Shown here piece after piece: positions 8,044-16,463 of a DNA stretch of 63,756 bases (position 1 is its first letter; every line of letters starts with the position of its first letter). Origin of the DNA: Betaproteobacteria bacterium (lineage in GTDB: Bacteria; Pseudomonadota; Gammaproteobacteria; Burkholderiales; SG8-41); assembly GCA_021732605.1 (NCBI GenBank), contig JAKFUS010000051.1, forward strand, positions 1 to 63,756, written 5' to 3'. The notes below the pieces were generated by a model. It saw only the letters and a program-made list of their open reading frames with translations. It made no database searches and had not been told where the DNA came from. The translations under genes were made by a program, and so were the position numbers.

Positions 8044-9390
8044 ATGGCAAACGCAATCGAAGTCAAAGTCCCGGATATCGGTGACTATAAAAACATCCCG
8101 GTGATCGAAGTGCTGGTCAAAGCGGGTGACACCGTCAAGGCCGAAGATCCGCTGGTGACACTCGAGTCCGACAAGTCGACGATGGATGTGCCGTCGCCGG
8201 CTGCCGGTATCGTCAAGGAAATCAAGCTCAAGGTTGGTGACAAGGTTTCGGCTGGTGCATTGGTGTTGACGCTGGAATCCGTCGGAGCTGCGGTAGCGCC
8301 GGCGCCGGCCAAGGCGGCCGCGGCGCCTGCTCCGGCACCCCAGGCTGCGGCGAAAGCGGCATCCGCTGCTCCTGAAAAGGTGAGCAGCCCTCTCCCTCAA
8401 TCCCTCCCCCAAGGGGGGAGGGAAGCGTCGAGCGCGCCTGATGGCGCGGAGGATCGGATCGAAGCCGGCTTCGGTAAATCCCACGCCAGTCCGTCGGTGC
8501 GCCGTTTTGCGCGTGAGCTGGGTGTCGACCTGACGCGCGTCAAAGGTTCGGGCCCGAAAGACCGCATCGTCATGGAAGACGTGCAGACTTACGTCAAGAC
8601 CGAGCTGGCGCGCCCGCGTGGCGAAGGTGCCGGATCCGGTGGCGGGCTGGGCTTCAACCTGCCGCCGATGCAAGCGGTGGATTTCTCCAAATTCGGTGCG
8701 GTGACCACAAAGCCGCTGTCGCGCATCAAGAAACTCTCAGGCAGCTTTTTGCACCGCAACTGGGTCAGCATTCCGCATGTCACTCAGCACGAAGAGGCGG
8801 ACATCACCGAACTCGAAGCTTTCCGCAAGTCGCAGGCCGAAGAAGCGAAAAAAAGCGGTATCAAGTTCACCATGCTTGGCTTTTTGATGAAGGCCTCGGT
8901 GGTGGCGCTGAAACAGTTTCCGGAATTCAACGCCTCACTGTCGGCCGACGGCGAAAGTCTGGTGTTGAAGAACTACCATCACATTGGCGTTGCCGTGGAT
9001 ACGCCCAATGGCCTGGTGGTGCCGGTAATCCGCGACGTCGATAAAAAAGGCCTGCTGGAGATTGCCAAAGAACTCGGCGACGTCAGTGCGCGCATGCGCA
9101 GCGGCAAAATCTCGCCGGCTGATCTGCAGGGCGGCTGTTTTTCAATTTCCAGTCTTGGCGGACTCGGTGGCACTTTTTTCACACCGATCATCAACGCACC
9201 GGAAGTGGCGATACTCGGTGTTGGCAAGGCCTTGATGAAGCCGGTATGGAATGGCAAGGAATTTGTGCCGCGGCTGATGTTGCCGCTGTCACTGTCGTAC
9301 GATCATCGCGTGATCGACGGCGCGCTGGGCGCGCGGTTCAGCTTGTTCCTGGCGACCGTGCTGTCCGACATCCGCCGGCTTGTACTGTAG
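8044..9390 (+). CDS. aceF: Pyruvate dehydrogenase E2, dihydrolipoamide acetyltransferase
   Basis: 448 residues. One lipoyl domain is present (residues 1-80; lipoyl Lys44 in LESDKSTMDV). An Ala/Pro-rich swinging linker follows, then a peripheral subunit-binding domain (SPSVRRFARELGVDL, near 145-180) and the catalytic domain ending in the SYDHRVIDGALG active-site motif (His near 421). E2 transfers acetyl groups to CoA and forms the complex core. Only one lipoyl domain is present, against three in E. coli. Odd feature: the linker contains PLPQSLPQGGREA, encoded by a GC-rich palindrome at 8401-8423 rather than by normal linker codons. Function is not in doubt. Confidence 0.96.
   Translation: MANAIEVKVPDIGDYKNIPVIEVLVKAGDTVKAEDPLVTLESDKSTMDVPSPAAGIVKEIKLKVGDKVSAGALVLTLESVGAAVAPAPAKAAAAPAPAPQAAAKAASAAPEKVSSPLPQSLPQGGREASSAPDGAEDRIEAGFGKSHASPSVRRFARELGVDLTRVKGSGPKDRIVMEDVQTYVKTELARPRGEGAGSGGGLGFNLPPMQAVDFSKFGAVTTKPLSRIKKLSGSFLHRNWVSIPHVTQHEEADITELEAFRKSQAEEAKKSGIKFTMLGFLMKASVVALKQFPEFNASLSADGESLVLKNYHHIGVAVDTPNGLVVPVIRDVDKKGLLEIAKELGDVSARMRSGKISPADLQGGCFSISSLGGLGGTFFTPIINAPEVAILGVGKALMKPVWNGKEFVPRLMLPLSLSYDHRVIDGALGARFSLFLATVLSDIRRLVL
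8401..8423. repeat. GC-rich palindrome inside the aceF linker
   Basis: TCCCTCCCCC, a 3-base loop and GGGGGAGGGA form a perfect 10-bp hairpin in frame within aceF. It encodes SLPQGGRE in the flexible linker, where sequence is tolerated. It resembles the intergenic hairpins at 100-200. It is best read as a dispersed palindromic element that landed in a permissive coding site. Confidence 0.65.
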
Positions 9391-9489
9391 TGATGAGTGC
9401 GGAATGATGAGCGCAGAGTGAACACCTTCCAGTCCTGCGCTACAGCCGCCTTTTCTGTTCTGCACTCCGCGCTCTACATTCCGCACTGA
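9391..9489. repeat. aceF-nadD spacer of degenerate heptamer/inverted repeats
   Basis: The spacer begins with GATGAGTGCGGAATGATGAG-type units and ends with their near complement (TCTGCACTCCGCGCTC, then ATTCCGCACT), so the two halves can fold back. Similar heptamer-like tracts occur at 46760 and 48676. I see no clear promoter or intrinsic terminator here. Confidence 0.5.
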
Positions 9490-10152
9490 ATGGCTGCCCC
9501 GATCGGTATTCTCGGCGGCACCTTCGATCCCATCCATTACGGGCATTTGCGCCTGGGGCAGGAAGTTGCCGACCAGTTGCGGCTTGCCGAGGTGCGTTTT
9601 GTTCCCAGCGGCACGCCGCCGCACCGTGCGGCGCCGGTGGCGCCCGCAGCGGACAGGCTGGCGATGGTGCGGCTGGCGACAGCCGGCAATACATTGTTTA
9701 CCGTGGACGCACGGGAGTCGGAGAGTACGGCACCGGGTTATACCGTCGATACCCTGACGGCGATCCGCGCCGAAGTCGGTCCGACGCAGTCGCTGGTGCT
9801 GTTGCTGGGTGCGGACGCCTTCCTCGACCTGGCAACGTGGAACCGCTGGCATCAGTTGTTCCAGCTCGCGCATATCGCCGTGGCCTACCGCCCCGGTTTT
9901 CCGGTCGATACCTGGCAGTCGCGGATGCCGCAGCCGCTGGCGGCGGAGTACAACGCACGGCTGATGCACCAGCCGTTTTCAGTGCACGTGACGCCGGTGG
10001 GCGGTATTGTGGTGGTGCCTATTGCCGAGCTCGACATTTCGGCAACGATGATCCGCGATGCGACGCGTCGTGGCTGCAACACCCGGTATTTGTTGCCGGA
10101 TAACATTTATCAATATATACAAGAGCATGAAATCTATACTGGAAATCATTGA
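9490..10152 (+). CDS. nadD: Nicotinate-nucleotide adenylyltransferase
   Basis: 220 residues. It adenylates nicotinate mononucleotide to deamido-NAD in NAD synthesis. The nucleotidyltransferase motif GGTFDPIHYGHL stands at residues 9-20, and the second motif ISATMIRDATRRG at about 182-194. The core is of the usual NadD length with a slightly long C-terminus (YQYIQEHEIYTGNH). It leads the conserved run nadD-rsfS-rlmH-maf-rng found in many beta- and gammaproteobacteria. ATG 9490 has no strong ribosome-binding site because the upstream bases are repeat sequence. Confidence 0.93.
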   Translation: MAAPIGILGGTFDPIHYGHLRLGQEVADQLRLAEVRFVPSGTPPHRAAPVAPAADRLAMVRLATAGNTLFTVDARESESTAPGYTVDTLTAIRAEVGPTQSLVLLLGADAFLDLATWNRWHQLFQLAHIAVAYRPGFPVDTWQSRMPQPLAAEYNARLMHQPFSVHVTPVGGIVVVPIAELDISATMIRDATRRGCNTRYLLPDNIYQYIQEHEIYTGNH

Positions 10153-10218
10153 TGTTTTCCAAAAACGTGACAGCCTCGTCAGAGGCTTGTTTTTGTCCAT
10201 ATTTACGTAATTTACAAT
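10153..10218. repeat. Stem-loop repeat between nadD and rsfS
   Basis: CCAAAAACGTGACAG is followed by CAGAGGCTTGTTTTTGTC and then TATTTACGTAATTTACAATA. The same arrangement recurs downstream of the NodJ-type gene at 27366-27460 with parallel flanks, so this is a two-copy dispersed element with inverted CAAAAAC/GTTTTTG arms. It could act as an RNA stem between nadD and rsfS. Confidence 0.5.
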
Positions 10219-10219
10219 A

Positions 10220-10663
10220 ATGTCACCTGACAAACTCGCAAAAACCGCCGTCGCCGCCCTGGAAGACATCAAGGGCCGCGATATCGTCGTATTCAACGTG
10301 ACTAAAAGGACGGCATTGTTCGACAAGGTCATTGTCGTCAGCGGGGACTCCAACCGGCAGGTGCGCGCGCTGGCCAACAACGTCTGCGAAGAAGTGAAAA
10401 AAGGCGGCGGGCGGGTGTTGAGCATCGAAGGCGCGCAGACCGGCGAATGGGTGCTGGTCGACCTTGGCGCGGTGATTGTCCACGTGATGCAGCCGGCGAT
10501 CCGCCAGTACTACAACCTCGAAGAGATCTGGGGTACGCCGCAACGCCCGGTTGCCGTCAAAAGTGCTGCCGGCAAAGAAGCGGCGCGTAAAAAAGCGCCA
10601 CGTAAAACCGCACCTCGCAAAACCGCCGTGCGCAAGACGGTCAGCCGCAGCGCCGCCAAGTGA
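10220..10663 (+). CDS. rsfS: Ribosomal silencing factor RsfS
   Basis: 147 residues. The RsfS/DUF143 core occupies about residues 1-112 (DIVVFNV, FDKVIVVSGDSNRQVRALA, WVLVDLGAVIVHVM and the ending YYNLEEIWG). RsfS binds L14 and blocks subunit joining in starvation. The last ~33 residues are an unusual basic tail of repeated (A/P)RKT-like units (ARKKAPRKTAPRKTAVRKT), absent from typical ~105-residue RsfS proteins. It sits between nadD and rlmH; its TGA overlaps the GTG start of rlmH by four bases, implying translational coupling. Confidence 0.93.
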   Translation: MSPDKLAKTAVAALEDIKGRDIVVFNVTKRTALFDKVIVVSGDSNRQVRALANNVCEEVKKGGGRVLSIEGAQTGEWVLVDLGAVIVHVMQPAIRQYYNLEEIWGTPQRPVAVKSAAGKEAARKKAPRKTAPRKTAVRKTVSRSAAK

Positions 10664-11130
10664 AACTGTCAGTGCTCGCCGTTGGCCATCGCATGCCGGC
10701 CTGGGTGACTGCGGGTTTCGAGGAATATGCACGCCGCATGCCGCGCGAAATGCCGCTGCAATTGAAAGAACTCAAGCCCGCGCAGCGCAGTGCGGCAGGT
10801 GACACAGTGCGCTGGCAGCAAACCGAAGCGGAGCGGATCAACGCGGCCGCGCCGGCGGGTATGCTGCGTGTGGCGCTCGATGAACATGGCCGCAGTTTTC
10901 CGACCCGTGTGCTGGCCGAGCATCTGGAGCGCTGGCGTGGCGGCGGCCGCGATGTGGCGTTCATTATCGGCGGCGCGGATGGTCTGGCCCCGGAGCTGAA
11001 AACCGGCGCTGGCCTGCTGTGGTCGTTGTCGCCGCTGACGCTGCCGCACGGGCTGGTGCGCGTGGTGCTGGCCGAGCAGTTGTATCGCGCCGCGTCCCTG
11101 CTTGCAGGCCATCCATATCACAGAGAGTGA
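10660..11130 (+). CDS. rlmH: 23S rRNA pseudouridine-1915 N3-methyltransferase
   Basis: 156 residues, the usual RlmH length. The SPOUT trefoil-knot SAM site is visible as FIIGGADGL (near 106) and the C-terminal LPHGLVRVVLAEQLYRA. RlmH methylates pseudouridine 1915 in helix 69 of 23S rRNA on assembled ribosomes. It starts at GTG 10660, overlapping the rsfS stop, the common arrangement of this pair. The end is HPYHRE. Confidence 0.95.
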   Translation: MKLSVLAVGHRMPAWVTAGFEEYARRMPREMPLQLKELKPAQRSAAGDTVRWQQTEAERINAAAPAGMLRVALDEHGRSFPTRVLAEHLERWRGGGRDVAFIIGGADGLAPELKTGAGLLWSLSPLTLPHGLVRVVLAEQLYRAASLLAGHPYHRE

Positions 11131-11221
11131 AAGGTGAACGAGTCAAGGGAACACTTGAAGCGTAGCAGAACGAGCGCAACCATCCGGGCGCAACTCCAAC
11201 CTTCAGGACCAGCGGTAAATA

Positions 11222-11836
11222 ATGTTCGAAAAATCAATTTACCTCGCTTCACGCAGTCCCCGCCGCCGTGAACTGCTGCGCCAGATTGGCGTGACCTTCG
11301 AGATCATCCCTTTGCGCGAGGCGCCGCGCCATCCAGCCGATGTTGATGAAACGCCGCGACCCGGCGAAACGCCCGATGCCTATGTGCTGCGGGTGGCCTG
11401 TGAAAAAGCCCAGGCTGCCGTAGGCATCACGCGCGCGCGCCGTCTGGCGGGGCGTCCGGTGCTGGCGGCAGACACCACGGTGGTGTGCGACGACATGATT
11501 CTCGGCAAACCGGAAAATGCCGCCGCTGCCGTGCGCATGCTCGCGTCACTGGCCGGCCGCGCGCATCGCGTGCTGACTGCAGTCGCCGTCAAGGCCGGCG
11601 ATGTGATCGACACCCGGGTTTCAGAGTCCCAGGTCTGGTTTCGTGCGTTGACAGCCGAGGAAATCCGCCGTTATGTCGCCACCGGCGAGCCGACTGACAA
11701 GGCCGGTGCGTACGCGGTGCAGGGCCGTGCCGCAGCCTTTATCACGCGAATCGAAGGCAGCTATTCCGGTATCATGGGTTTGCCTCTGGCCGAAACCGCG
11801 GAACTGCTGCGCGTTCACGGCATCAGCATCCCCTGA
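11222..11836 (+). CDS. Maf-family nucleoside triphosphate pyrophosphatase
   Basis: 204 residues. The N-terminus [19 protein letters not shown] is the Maf signature, and [18 protein letters not shown] and [15 protein letters not shown] are the later conserved motifs that bind metal and nucleotide. Maf proteins hydrolyse non-canonical or canonical NTPs (dTTP/UTP-type for YhdE). The two Maf subclasses cannot be told apart with confidence. The gene lies between rlmH and rng as in many proteobacteria. The 91-base spacer upstream includes GGGAACACTTGAAGCGTAGC, resembling the repeat tract at 120-140. Confidence 0.9.
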   Translation: MFEKSIYLASRSPRRRELLRQIGVTFEIIPLREAPRHPADVDETPRPGETPDAYVLRVACEKAQAAVGITRARRLAGRPVLAADTTVVCDDMILGKPENAAAAVRMLASLAGRAHRVLTAVAVKAGDVIDTRVSESQVWFRALTAEEIRRYVATGEPTDKAGAYAVQGRAAAFITRIEGSYSGIMGLPLAETAELLRVHGISIP

Positions 11837-11844
11837 AGCCCGCC

Positions 11845-13299
11845 ATGAGCGAAGACATACTGATCAACATTACCCCGCAGGAAACCCGCGTCGCCGTGAT
11901 CGAACACGGCGTGACGCAGGAACTGCATATCGAGCGCGCCTCGTCGCGCGGGTTCGTCAGCAACATCTACATGGGGCGTGTCGTGCGAGTGCTGCCCGGC
12001 ATGCAGTCGGCGTTTGTCGACATCGGTGGTGAACGCGCTGCGTTCCTGCATGTGGCCGACATCTGGGGCAATCGCGTCAATGGCGATCCCGGGCTGCCGA
12101 TTGAGCGCTTGCTCAACGAAGGACAGAGCCTGATGGTACAGGTGATCAAGGACCCGATCGGCATCAAGGGTGCGCGGCTGTCGACGCAGATCAGCATTGC
12201 CGGCCGGCTGCTGGTCTACCTGCCGCAGGAATCGCATATCGGCATTTCCCAGCGCATTGAGGACGAGGAAGAACGCGTGCACCTGCGGGAAAAACTGCAG
12301 CACCTGCTGCCCGCCGACGAAAAGGGCGGCTTTATCATCCGCACCGTGGCCGAAGCGGCTTCCGACCGCGAACTCGCATCTGACGTCGAATACCTGCGCA
12401 AGCTGTGGCATGACATCCGCGAGCAGGCGCGGACTGCTCCGCAACTGGCATTGCTTTATCAGGACCTCAACCTGGGCATGCGCGTGTTGCGCGACTTCGC
12501 GCATGAAGACACCGGGCGGATTTACGTCGATTCGCGGGAAACCCACCAGACCATGACCCAGTTCGCGGGCCAGTTCACGCCCAATGTGCTGGCTCGGCTG
12601 ACCCATTACCAGGGCGAACGACCGTTGTTCGACCTGCACAACGTCGAGGACGACATCGAGCGCGCACTGGCGCGTCGCGTCGATCTCAAGTCCGGTGGTT
12701 ACCTGATCATTGATCAGACTGAGGCGCTGACCACGGTCGACGTCAACACCGGCAGCTTCGTCGGCGGACGCACCCTAGACGACACCATATTCAAAACCAA
12801 CCTGGAGGCGGCGCAGGTCATTGCCCGCCAGCTGCGGCTGCGCAATCTTGGCGGCATCATCATCATCGATTTCATCGACATGGATACCGAAGATCACCGC
12901 AATGCCGTGCTCAACGAATTCCGCAAGGCGCTGGCGCGTGACCGCACGCGGATGACCATCAACGGGTTTACCCAGCTCGGGCTGGTGGAGATGACGCGCA
13001 AGCGCACCCGCGAAAGCCTGGCACACGTGCTGTGCGAGCCGTGCCCGACCTGCACCGGGCGTGGCGTGCTGAAGACCGCGCAGACCGTGTGTTATGAAGT
13101 ATTGCGTGAGTTGGTGCGCGAAGCGCGGCAGTTTGAGGCGCGCGAATTCCGCATACTGGCTTCGCAGCAGGTCATCGACATGTTTCTTGACGAGGAATCG
13201 CATAATCTCGCGATGCTGTCGGACTTCATCGGCAAGCCGATTTCGCTGCAGGTAGAGTCGGCCTACAATCAGGAGCAGTTCGATATCGTGCTGATGTAG
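11845..13299 (+). CDS. rng: Ribonuclease G
   Basis: 484 residues, typical of RNase G (no long C-terminal scaffold as in RNase E). Order: S1 domain (SNIYMGRVVRVLPGMQSAFV, residues 34-53), 5'-sensor and RNase H-like parts, DNase I-like catalytic segment with GGIIIIDFIDMD (near 336) and VDVNTGSFVGG (near 297), and the Zn-link CEPCPTCTGRG (near 399). It processes the 16S rRNA 5' end and degrades some mRNAs. It is 8 bases after maf and follows it in the same operon. Confidence 0.95.
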   Translation: MSEDILINITPQETRVAVIEHGVTQELHIERASSRGFVSNIYMGRVVRVLPGMQSAFVDIGGERAAFLHVADIWGNRVNGDPGLPIERLLNEGQSLMVQVIKDPIGIKGARLSTQISIAGRLLVYLPQESHIGISQRIEDEEERVHLREKLQHLLPADEKGGFIIRTVAEAASDRELASDVEYLRKLWHDIREQARTAPQLALLYQDLNLGMRVLRDFAHEDTGRIYVDSRETHQTMTQFAGQFTPNVLARLTHYQGERPLFDLHNVEDDIERALARRVDLKSGGYLIIDQTEALTTVDVNTGSFVGGRTLDDTIFKTNLEAAQVIARQLRLRNLGGIIIIDFIDMDTEDHRNAVLNEFRKALARDRTRMTINGFTQLGLVEMTRKRTRESLAHVLCEPCPTCTGRGVLKTAQTVCYEVLRELVREARQFEAREFRILASQQVIDMFLDEESHNLAMLSDFIGKPISLQVESAYNQEQFDIVLM

Positions 13300-13367
13300 C
13301 GGGGCTGTTTTTGCGTTACGTTCCGCGTTTTTAGTCCCCGTTTTTAGTCCCGTATCAAGGCCGCGCC

Positions 13368-14843
13368 ATGGCAACAAGCTCAGCATCGCAATCCCGCGTT
13401 ATTGCGCCTGCACGCCGCGCCAGCCCCGAGCTGCGCCGTCTTGCCGAGCAGGTGTTTACGCGCGCCGCCGGCGCGCCGCTGATCGGCGGCAACTCGGTGC
13501 GGATCCTGCGCGATGCCGGCGAAAATTATCCGGCATGGCTGGCCGCGATTGCTGCTGCGCGCCGTTCTGTGCTGTTCGAGAACTACATCATTACCGACGA
13601 CGCCGTGGGCCGTGAATTTGTCGATGCACTGGCTGAACGCGCCCGTGCGGGCGTTGCAGTGCGGCTGATTTATGACTGGATGGGGGCGCTGGGCGTCGGC
13701 ACCCGCAGCCTGATGCAGCCGCTGCTTGATGCCGGTGGCGTTGTGCGCTGCTTCAATACGCCGCACATCGACAGTCCGTTCGGCTGGCTGACACGCGATC
13801 ACCGCAAGATGCTCAGCATCGACGGCACTGTCGGTTATGTCAGCGGCCTGTGCGTCAGCAGCAAATGGCAGGGTAATCCGCAGCGCGGTATTGCTCCGTG
13901 GCGCGATACCGGCATCGAGATCCGTGGCCCTGCGGTTGCTGACATCGAACGGTCCTTCGCCCAGACCTGGGCCGCGGCCGCCGGTGATGACATCGATGAA
14001 CTGGATGTGGATCTGACGACCGATATGCCCCCTGCCGGCGACGTCCTGGTGCGGGTGCTGGCCAGCCAGCCCACCACCGCCGGCCTGTACCGGCTGGACC
14101 AGATGATTGCGGCGATGGCGAGCGATACTCTGTGGCTGACCGACGCCTATTTTGTCGGTGTCGCTCCTTATGTGCAGGCGTTGCGGGCGGCGGCGATGGA
14201 CGGCGTTGATGTGCGGCTGCTGGTGCCGGGCACCAGTGACATGCCGCTACTGTCGCGGCTTTCACGCTCGGGTTACCGGCCGTTGCTGGAGGCTGGCATC
14301 CGCGTGTTTGAATGGAATGGCGCGATGCTGCATGCCAAAACCGCGGTGGCGGATGGTCGCTGGGCACGTGTCGGTTCCACCAATCTCAATATCGCCAGCT
14401 GGATCAGCAATTACGAACTGGATGTGGCGATCGAGGATGAAGGTTTTGCACGCAACATGAAGGGTATGTATGAGGAAGATCTGGCGAACACCACCGAGAT
14501 TGTGCTCAGTGCCAAGCGTCGTGTCCGACCTTCAGCCGTACCAAGACGCCCGGCGGCCGGCTCGAGCGGTCGCGCGTCGCGGGCTGCTGTCGGCGCATTG
14601 CGCATCGGCAATACCGTGGGTGCCGTCTTCAGCAGCCGGCGTACGCTGGGGCCGGCCGAATCCGGACTGATGTTCAGCATCGCGCTGGGATTTTTGCTGC
14701 TCGCAGTGATAGCGGTGGTAGTACCGCTGGCGATTACCCTGCCATTGGCAGCGTTGGCGCTGTGGATTGCCGTGACGCTGCTGATACGGGCTTTGCGCAC
14801 CCGCAAGCGCGGGTCTGGAACCCCGCGGACAGGCGGTAATTAA
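13368..14843 (+). CDS. Phospholipase D-family cardiolipin synthase-like protein
   Basis: 491 residues with two HKD phosphodiesterase motifs: HRKMLSID (near residue 145) and HAKTAVADGRWARVGSTN (near 323), the latter with the GSTN tail. This pair defines the phospholipase D superfamily, and the layout fits ClsB-like cardiolipin synthases. No N-terminal membrane anchor is visible. Instead two C-terminal hydrophobic segments (FSIALGFLLLAVIAVVV and LPLAALALWIAVTLLI, about 438-480) follow a Ser/Arg/Pro-rich spacer, so membrane attachment is C-terminal. Substrate is inferred. Confidence 0.82.
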   Translation: MATSSASQSRVIAPARRASPELRRLAEQVFTRAAGAPLIGGNSVRILRDAGENYPAWLAAIAAARRSVLFENYIITDDAVGREFVDALAERARAGVAVRLIYDWMGALGVGTRSLMQPLLDAGGVVRCFNTPHIDSPFGWLTRDHRKMLSIDGTVGYVSGLCVSSKWQGNPQRGIAPWRDTGIEIRGPAVADIERSFAQTWAAAAGDDIDELDVDLTTDMPPAGDVLVRVLASQPTTAGLYRLDQMIAAMASDTLWLTDAYFVGVAPYVQALRAAAMDGVDVRLLVPGTSDMPLLSRLSRSGYRPLLEAGIRVFEWNGAMLHAKTAVADGRWARVGSTNLNIASWISNYELDVAIEDEGFARNMKGMYEEDLANTTEIVLSAKRRVRPSAVPRRPAAGSSGRASRAAVGALRIGNTVGAVFSSRRTLGPAESGLMFSIALGFLLLAVIAVVVPLAITLPLAALALWIAVTLLIRALRTRKRGSGTPRTGGN

Positions 14844-14931
14844 GCAGCCGTGCTACCGCCCGCGTTACGGTTGCGCCTCAATGTGAACTTGCGAAGGGCA
14901 GTGGCGGGATCAAGACGGCGCCAATCCACGC

Positions 14932-15510
14932 TCATCGCAGCAGGCGCAGAGCTTCGCTTTCCAGCCACGCCACCGGCAGCATCAGCAGCAGCTGGCAGAT
15001 CACCAGCAGGAACAGCGGTGACAGATCGACATTGCCCACCGGCGGAATGCGGCGGCGGAACTGGCGCAGGAACGGCCGCGTCATGGCGTCGAGCAAAGGG
15101 GCCACCGGGCTGCCGGGATTGATCCATGACAGCAGTGCCTGCAGCAGAGTTGCGCCGAGCACGATGTAAATCAGCATTTTGAGCACGGCCACCACGGCGA
15201 AGGCTGCGATACCGATGATGGCCAGCCCGATCCCGGCGCCGAAGCGATAACCGCGCACCTGCATCACCACCAGCAGTTCCAGGAATTGCATCAACCAGGC
15301 CAGCAACAGTGTCGGCAGGTCGAGTCCCCACAGGCCAGGGATGATGCGGCGCGCCGGGCGGACCATGAAATCGGTCAGCGCATTGACGAAATCCGCCAGC
15401 GGATTGCGGTACGGTGCGCGCACCCACTGCAGGTAGAAGCGCAGCAGCAGCGTGAATGACAGCAGGCCGAACGTGACCTGTGCGATGAAGATCAGTGCGT
15501 CAGCCAGCAT
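14932..15510 (-). CDS. YggT family integral membrane protein
   Basis: 192 residues with two YggT repeats. Each has a hydrophobic helix pair with a characteristic loop (RFYLQWVRAPYRNPLADFV near 25 and SWINPGSPVAPLLDAMTRPF near 128). Four or more membrane segments are predicted by eye. YggT proteins are widespread and often adjoin proC and yggS, as here. A role in osmotic shock resistance or cell division has been suggested for relatives. It lies 12 bases after proC and is probably in one operon yggS-proC-yggT. Confidence 0.88.
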   Translation of the reverse strand: MLADALIFIAQVTFGLLSFTLLLRFYLQWVRAPYRNPLADFVNALTDFMVRPARRIIPGLWGLDLPTLLLAWLMQFLELLVVMQVRGYRFGAGIGLAIIGIAAFAVVAVLKMLIYIVLGATLLQALLSWINPGSPVAPLLDAMTRPFLRQFRRRIPPVGNVDLSPLFLLVICQLLLMLPVAWLESEALRLLR

Positions 15511-15522
15511 ATTGCAGCGCTC

Positions 15523-16335
15523 TCAGCCTTTGCCCAGGGCATCGCCCATTTCGGCGGCACGCGCCGCGGCCGCGCGCACTGCGCGGATGAATGCCGCCTT
15601 GACCGCGGCCTCATCCAGCACGCTGATCGCGCGTTCGGTGGTGCCGTCTTTTGAGGTCACGCGCGCGCGCAGGGTTGCCGGGTCGGTGGTATCGGTGGTC
15701 GCGAGTTTGACTGCGCCGGCGAAGGTTGCCAGAGCGCTCTGCCGCGCAATTTCCGGCGACAGGCCAAGTTCGCGTCCGGCTTGCTCGAGCGCCTCGATGA
15801 AATAAAACACGTAGGCGGGGCCGCTGCCGGACACAGCGGTGACGACGTCAAGCTGTTCTTCGTTATCCACCCAGAAGGTGGTGCCGACGGTGGCGAGGAT
15901 ATTTTCAGCATTTTTGCGGTTGGCGCTGCTGACGCCGGGCATGGCGTACAGGCCGGTGATGCCGGCGCTGACCAGTGCCGGCGTATTGGGCATTGCACGC
16001 ACAAGCTGTGCTGCCGGGCCCAACCAGCGGCTGAGGTCGCTGCCGCGGATGCCGGCGGCGATGCTGATCACCAGTTGTCCTTTGAGCGCTGGGGCAAGGG
16101 CGGCGACTACCTCCTTCATCTGCTGCGGCTTGACTGCGAGCACGATGCAGTCAGTACCGGCCGCCGCTGTTTTGGCGTCAGCGGAAGTGCGGATGCCGAA
16201 CTCTTTTTCCAGCCGAGACAAGGCTTGCGGCAGCACATCGACGGCGTGCATGGACGACGGCGCCCAGCCCTTGCCGATTAGGCCGCCGATGATTGCGGCC
16301 GCCATGTTGCCGCCGCCGATAAAAAGGATATTCAT
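15523..16335 (-). CDS. proC: Pyrroline-5-carboxylate reductase
   Basis: 270 residues from the ATG at 16335 (MNILFIGGGNMAAAIIGG). It reduces pyrroline-5-carboxylate to proline with NAD(P)H. The Rossmann GGGNMA motif (7-12), VRAMPNTPALV (near 115) and VSGSGPAYVFYFIEAL (near 168) are classical. A longer in-frame reading upstream encodes SHQSPVTSH, which is just the translation of the tandem GTGACTG repeat at 16342-16369, so I reject it as coding. It lies between yggS and yggT on the same strand. Confidence 0.95.
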   Translation of the reverse strand: MNILFIGGGNMAAAIIGGLIGKGWAPSSMHAVDVLPQALSRLEKEFGIRTSADAKTAAAGTDCIVLAVKPQQMKEVVAALAPALKGQLVISIAAGIRGSDLSRWLGPAAQLVRAMPNTPALVSAGITGLYAMPGVSSANRKNAENILATVGTTFWVDNEEQLDVVTAVSGSGPAYVFYFIEALEQAGRELGLSPEIARQSALATFAGAVKLATTDTTDPATLRARVTSKDGTTERAISVLDEAAVKAAFIRAVRAAAARAAEMGDALGKG

Positions 16336-16341
16336 TTTGAC

Positions 16342-16369
16342 GTGACTGGTGACTGGTGACTGGTGACTG
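16342..16369. repeat. Tandem heptamer (GTGACTG)x4 upstream of proC
   Basis: Four perfect copies of GTGACTG lie immediately upstream of the proC start, followed by a degenerate fifth (GTGAAGG). They occupy the 5' untranslated region of proC on the minus strand. The tract from 16425 to 16455 (TTTCGCC, TTTCATA, TTTCACG) looks like another degraded heptamer family. Copy number could vary by slippage. Confidence 0.8.
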
Positions 16370-16463
16370 GTGAAGGATGAAACATCGAGCATGGTTTATG
16401 CCCTGAATATGCACCTGTTTACCGCATTATACGTTTCGCCTTTCATATTTCACGTTTTCCATA

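Noticed and set aside
9391-9489. Missing lpdA (E3) gene after aceF
   Set aside because: The gap holds only repeats. E3 is often encoded elsewhere, so absence here is not evidence of loss.
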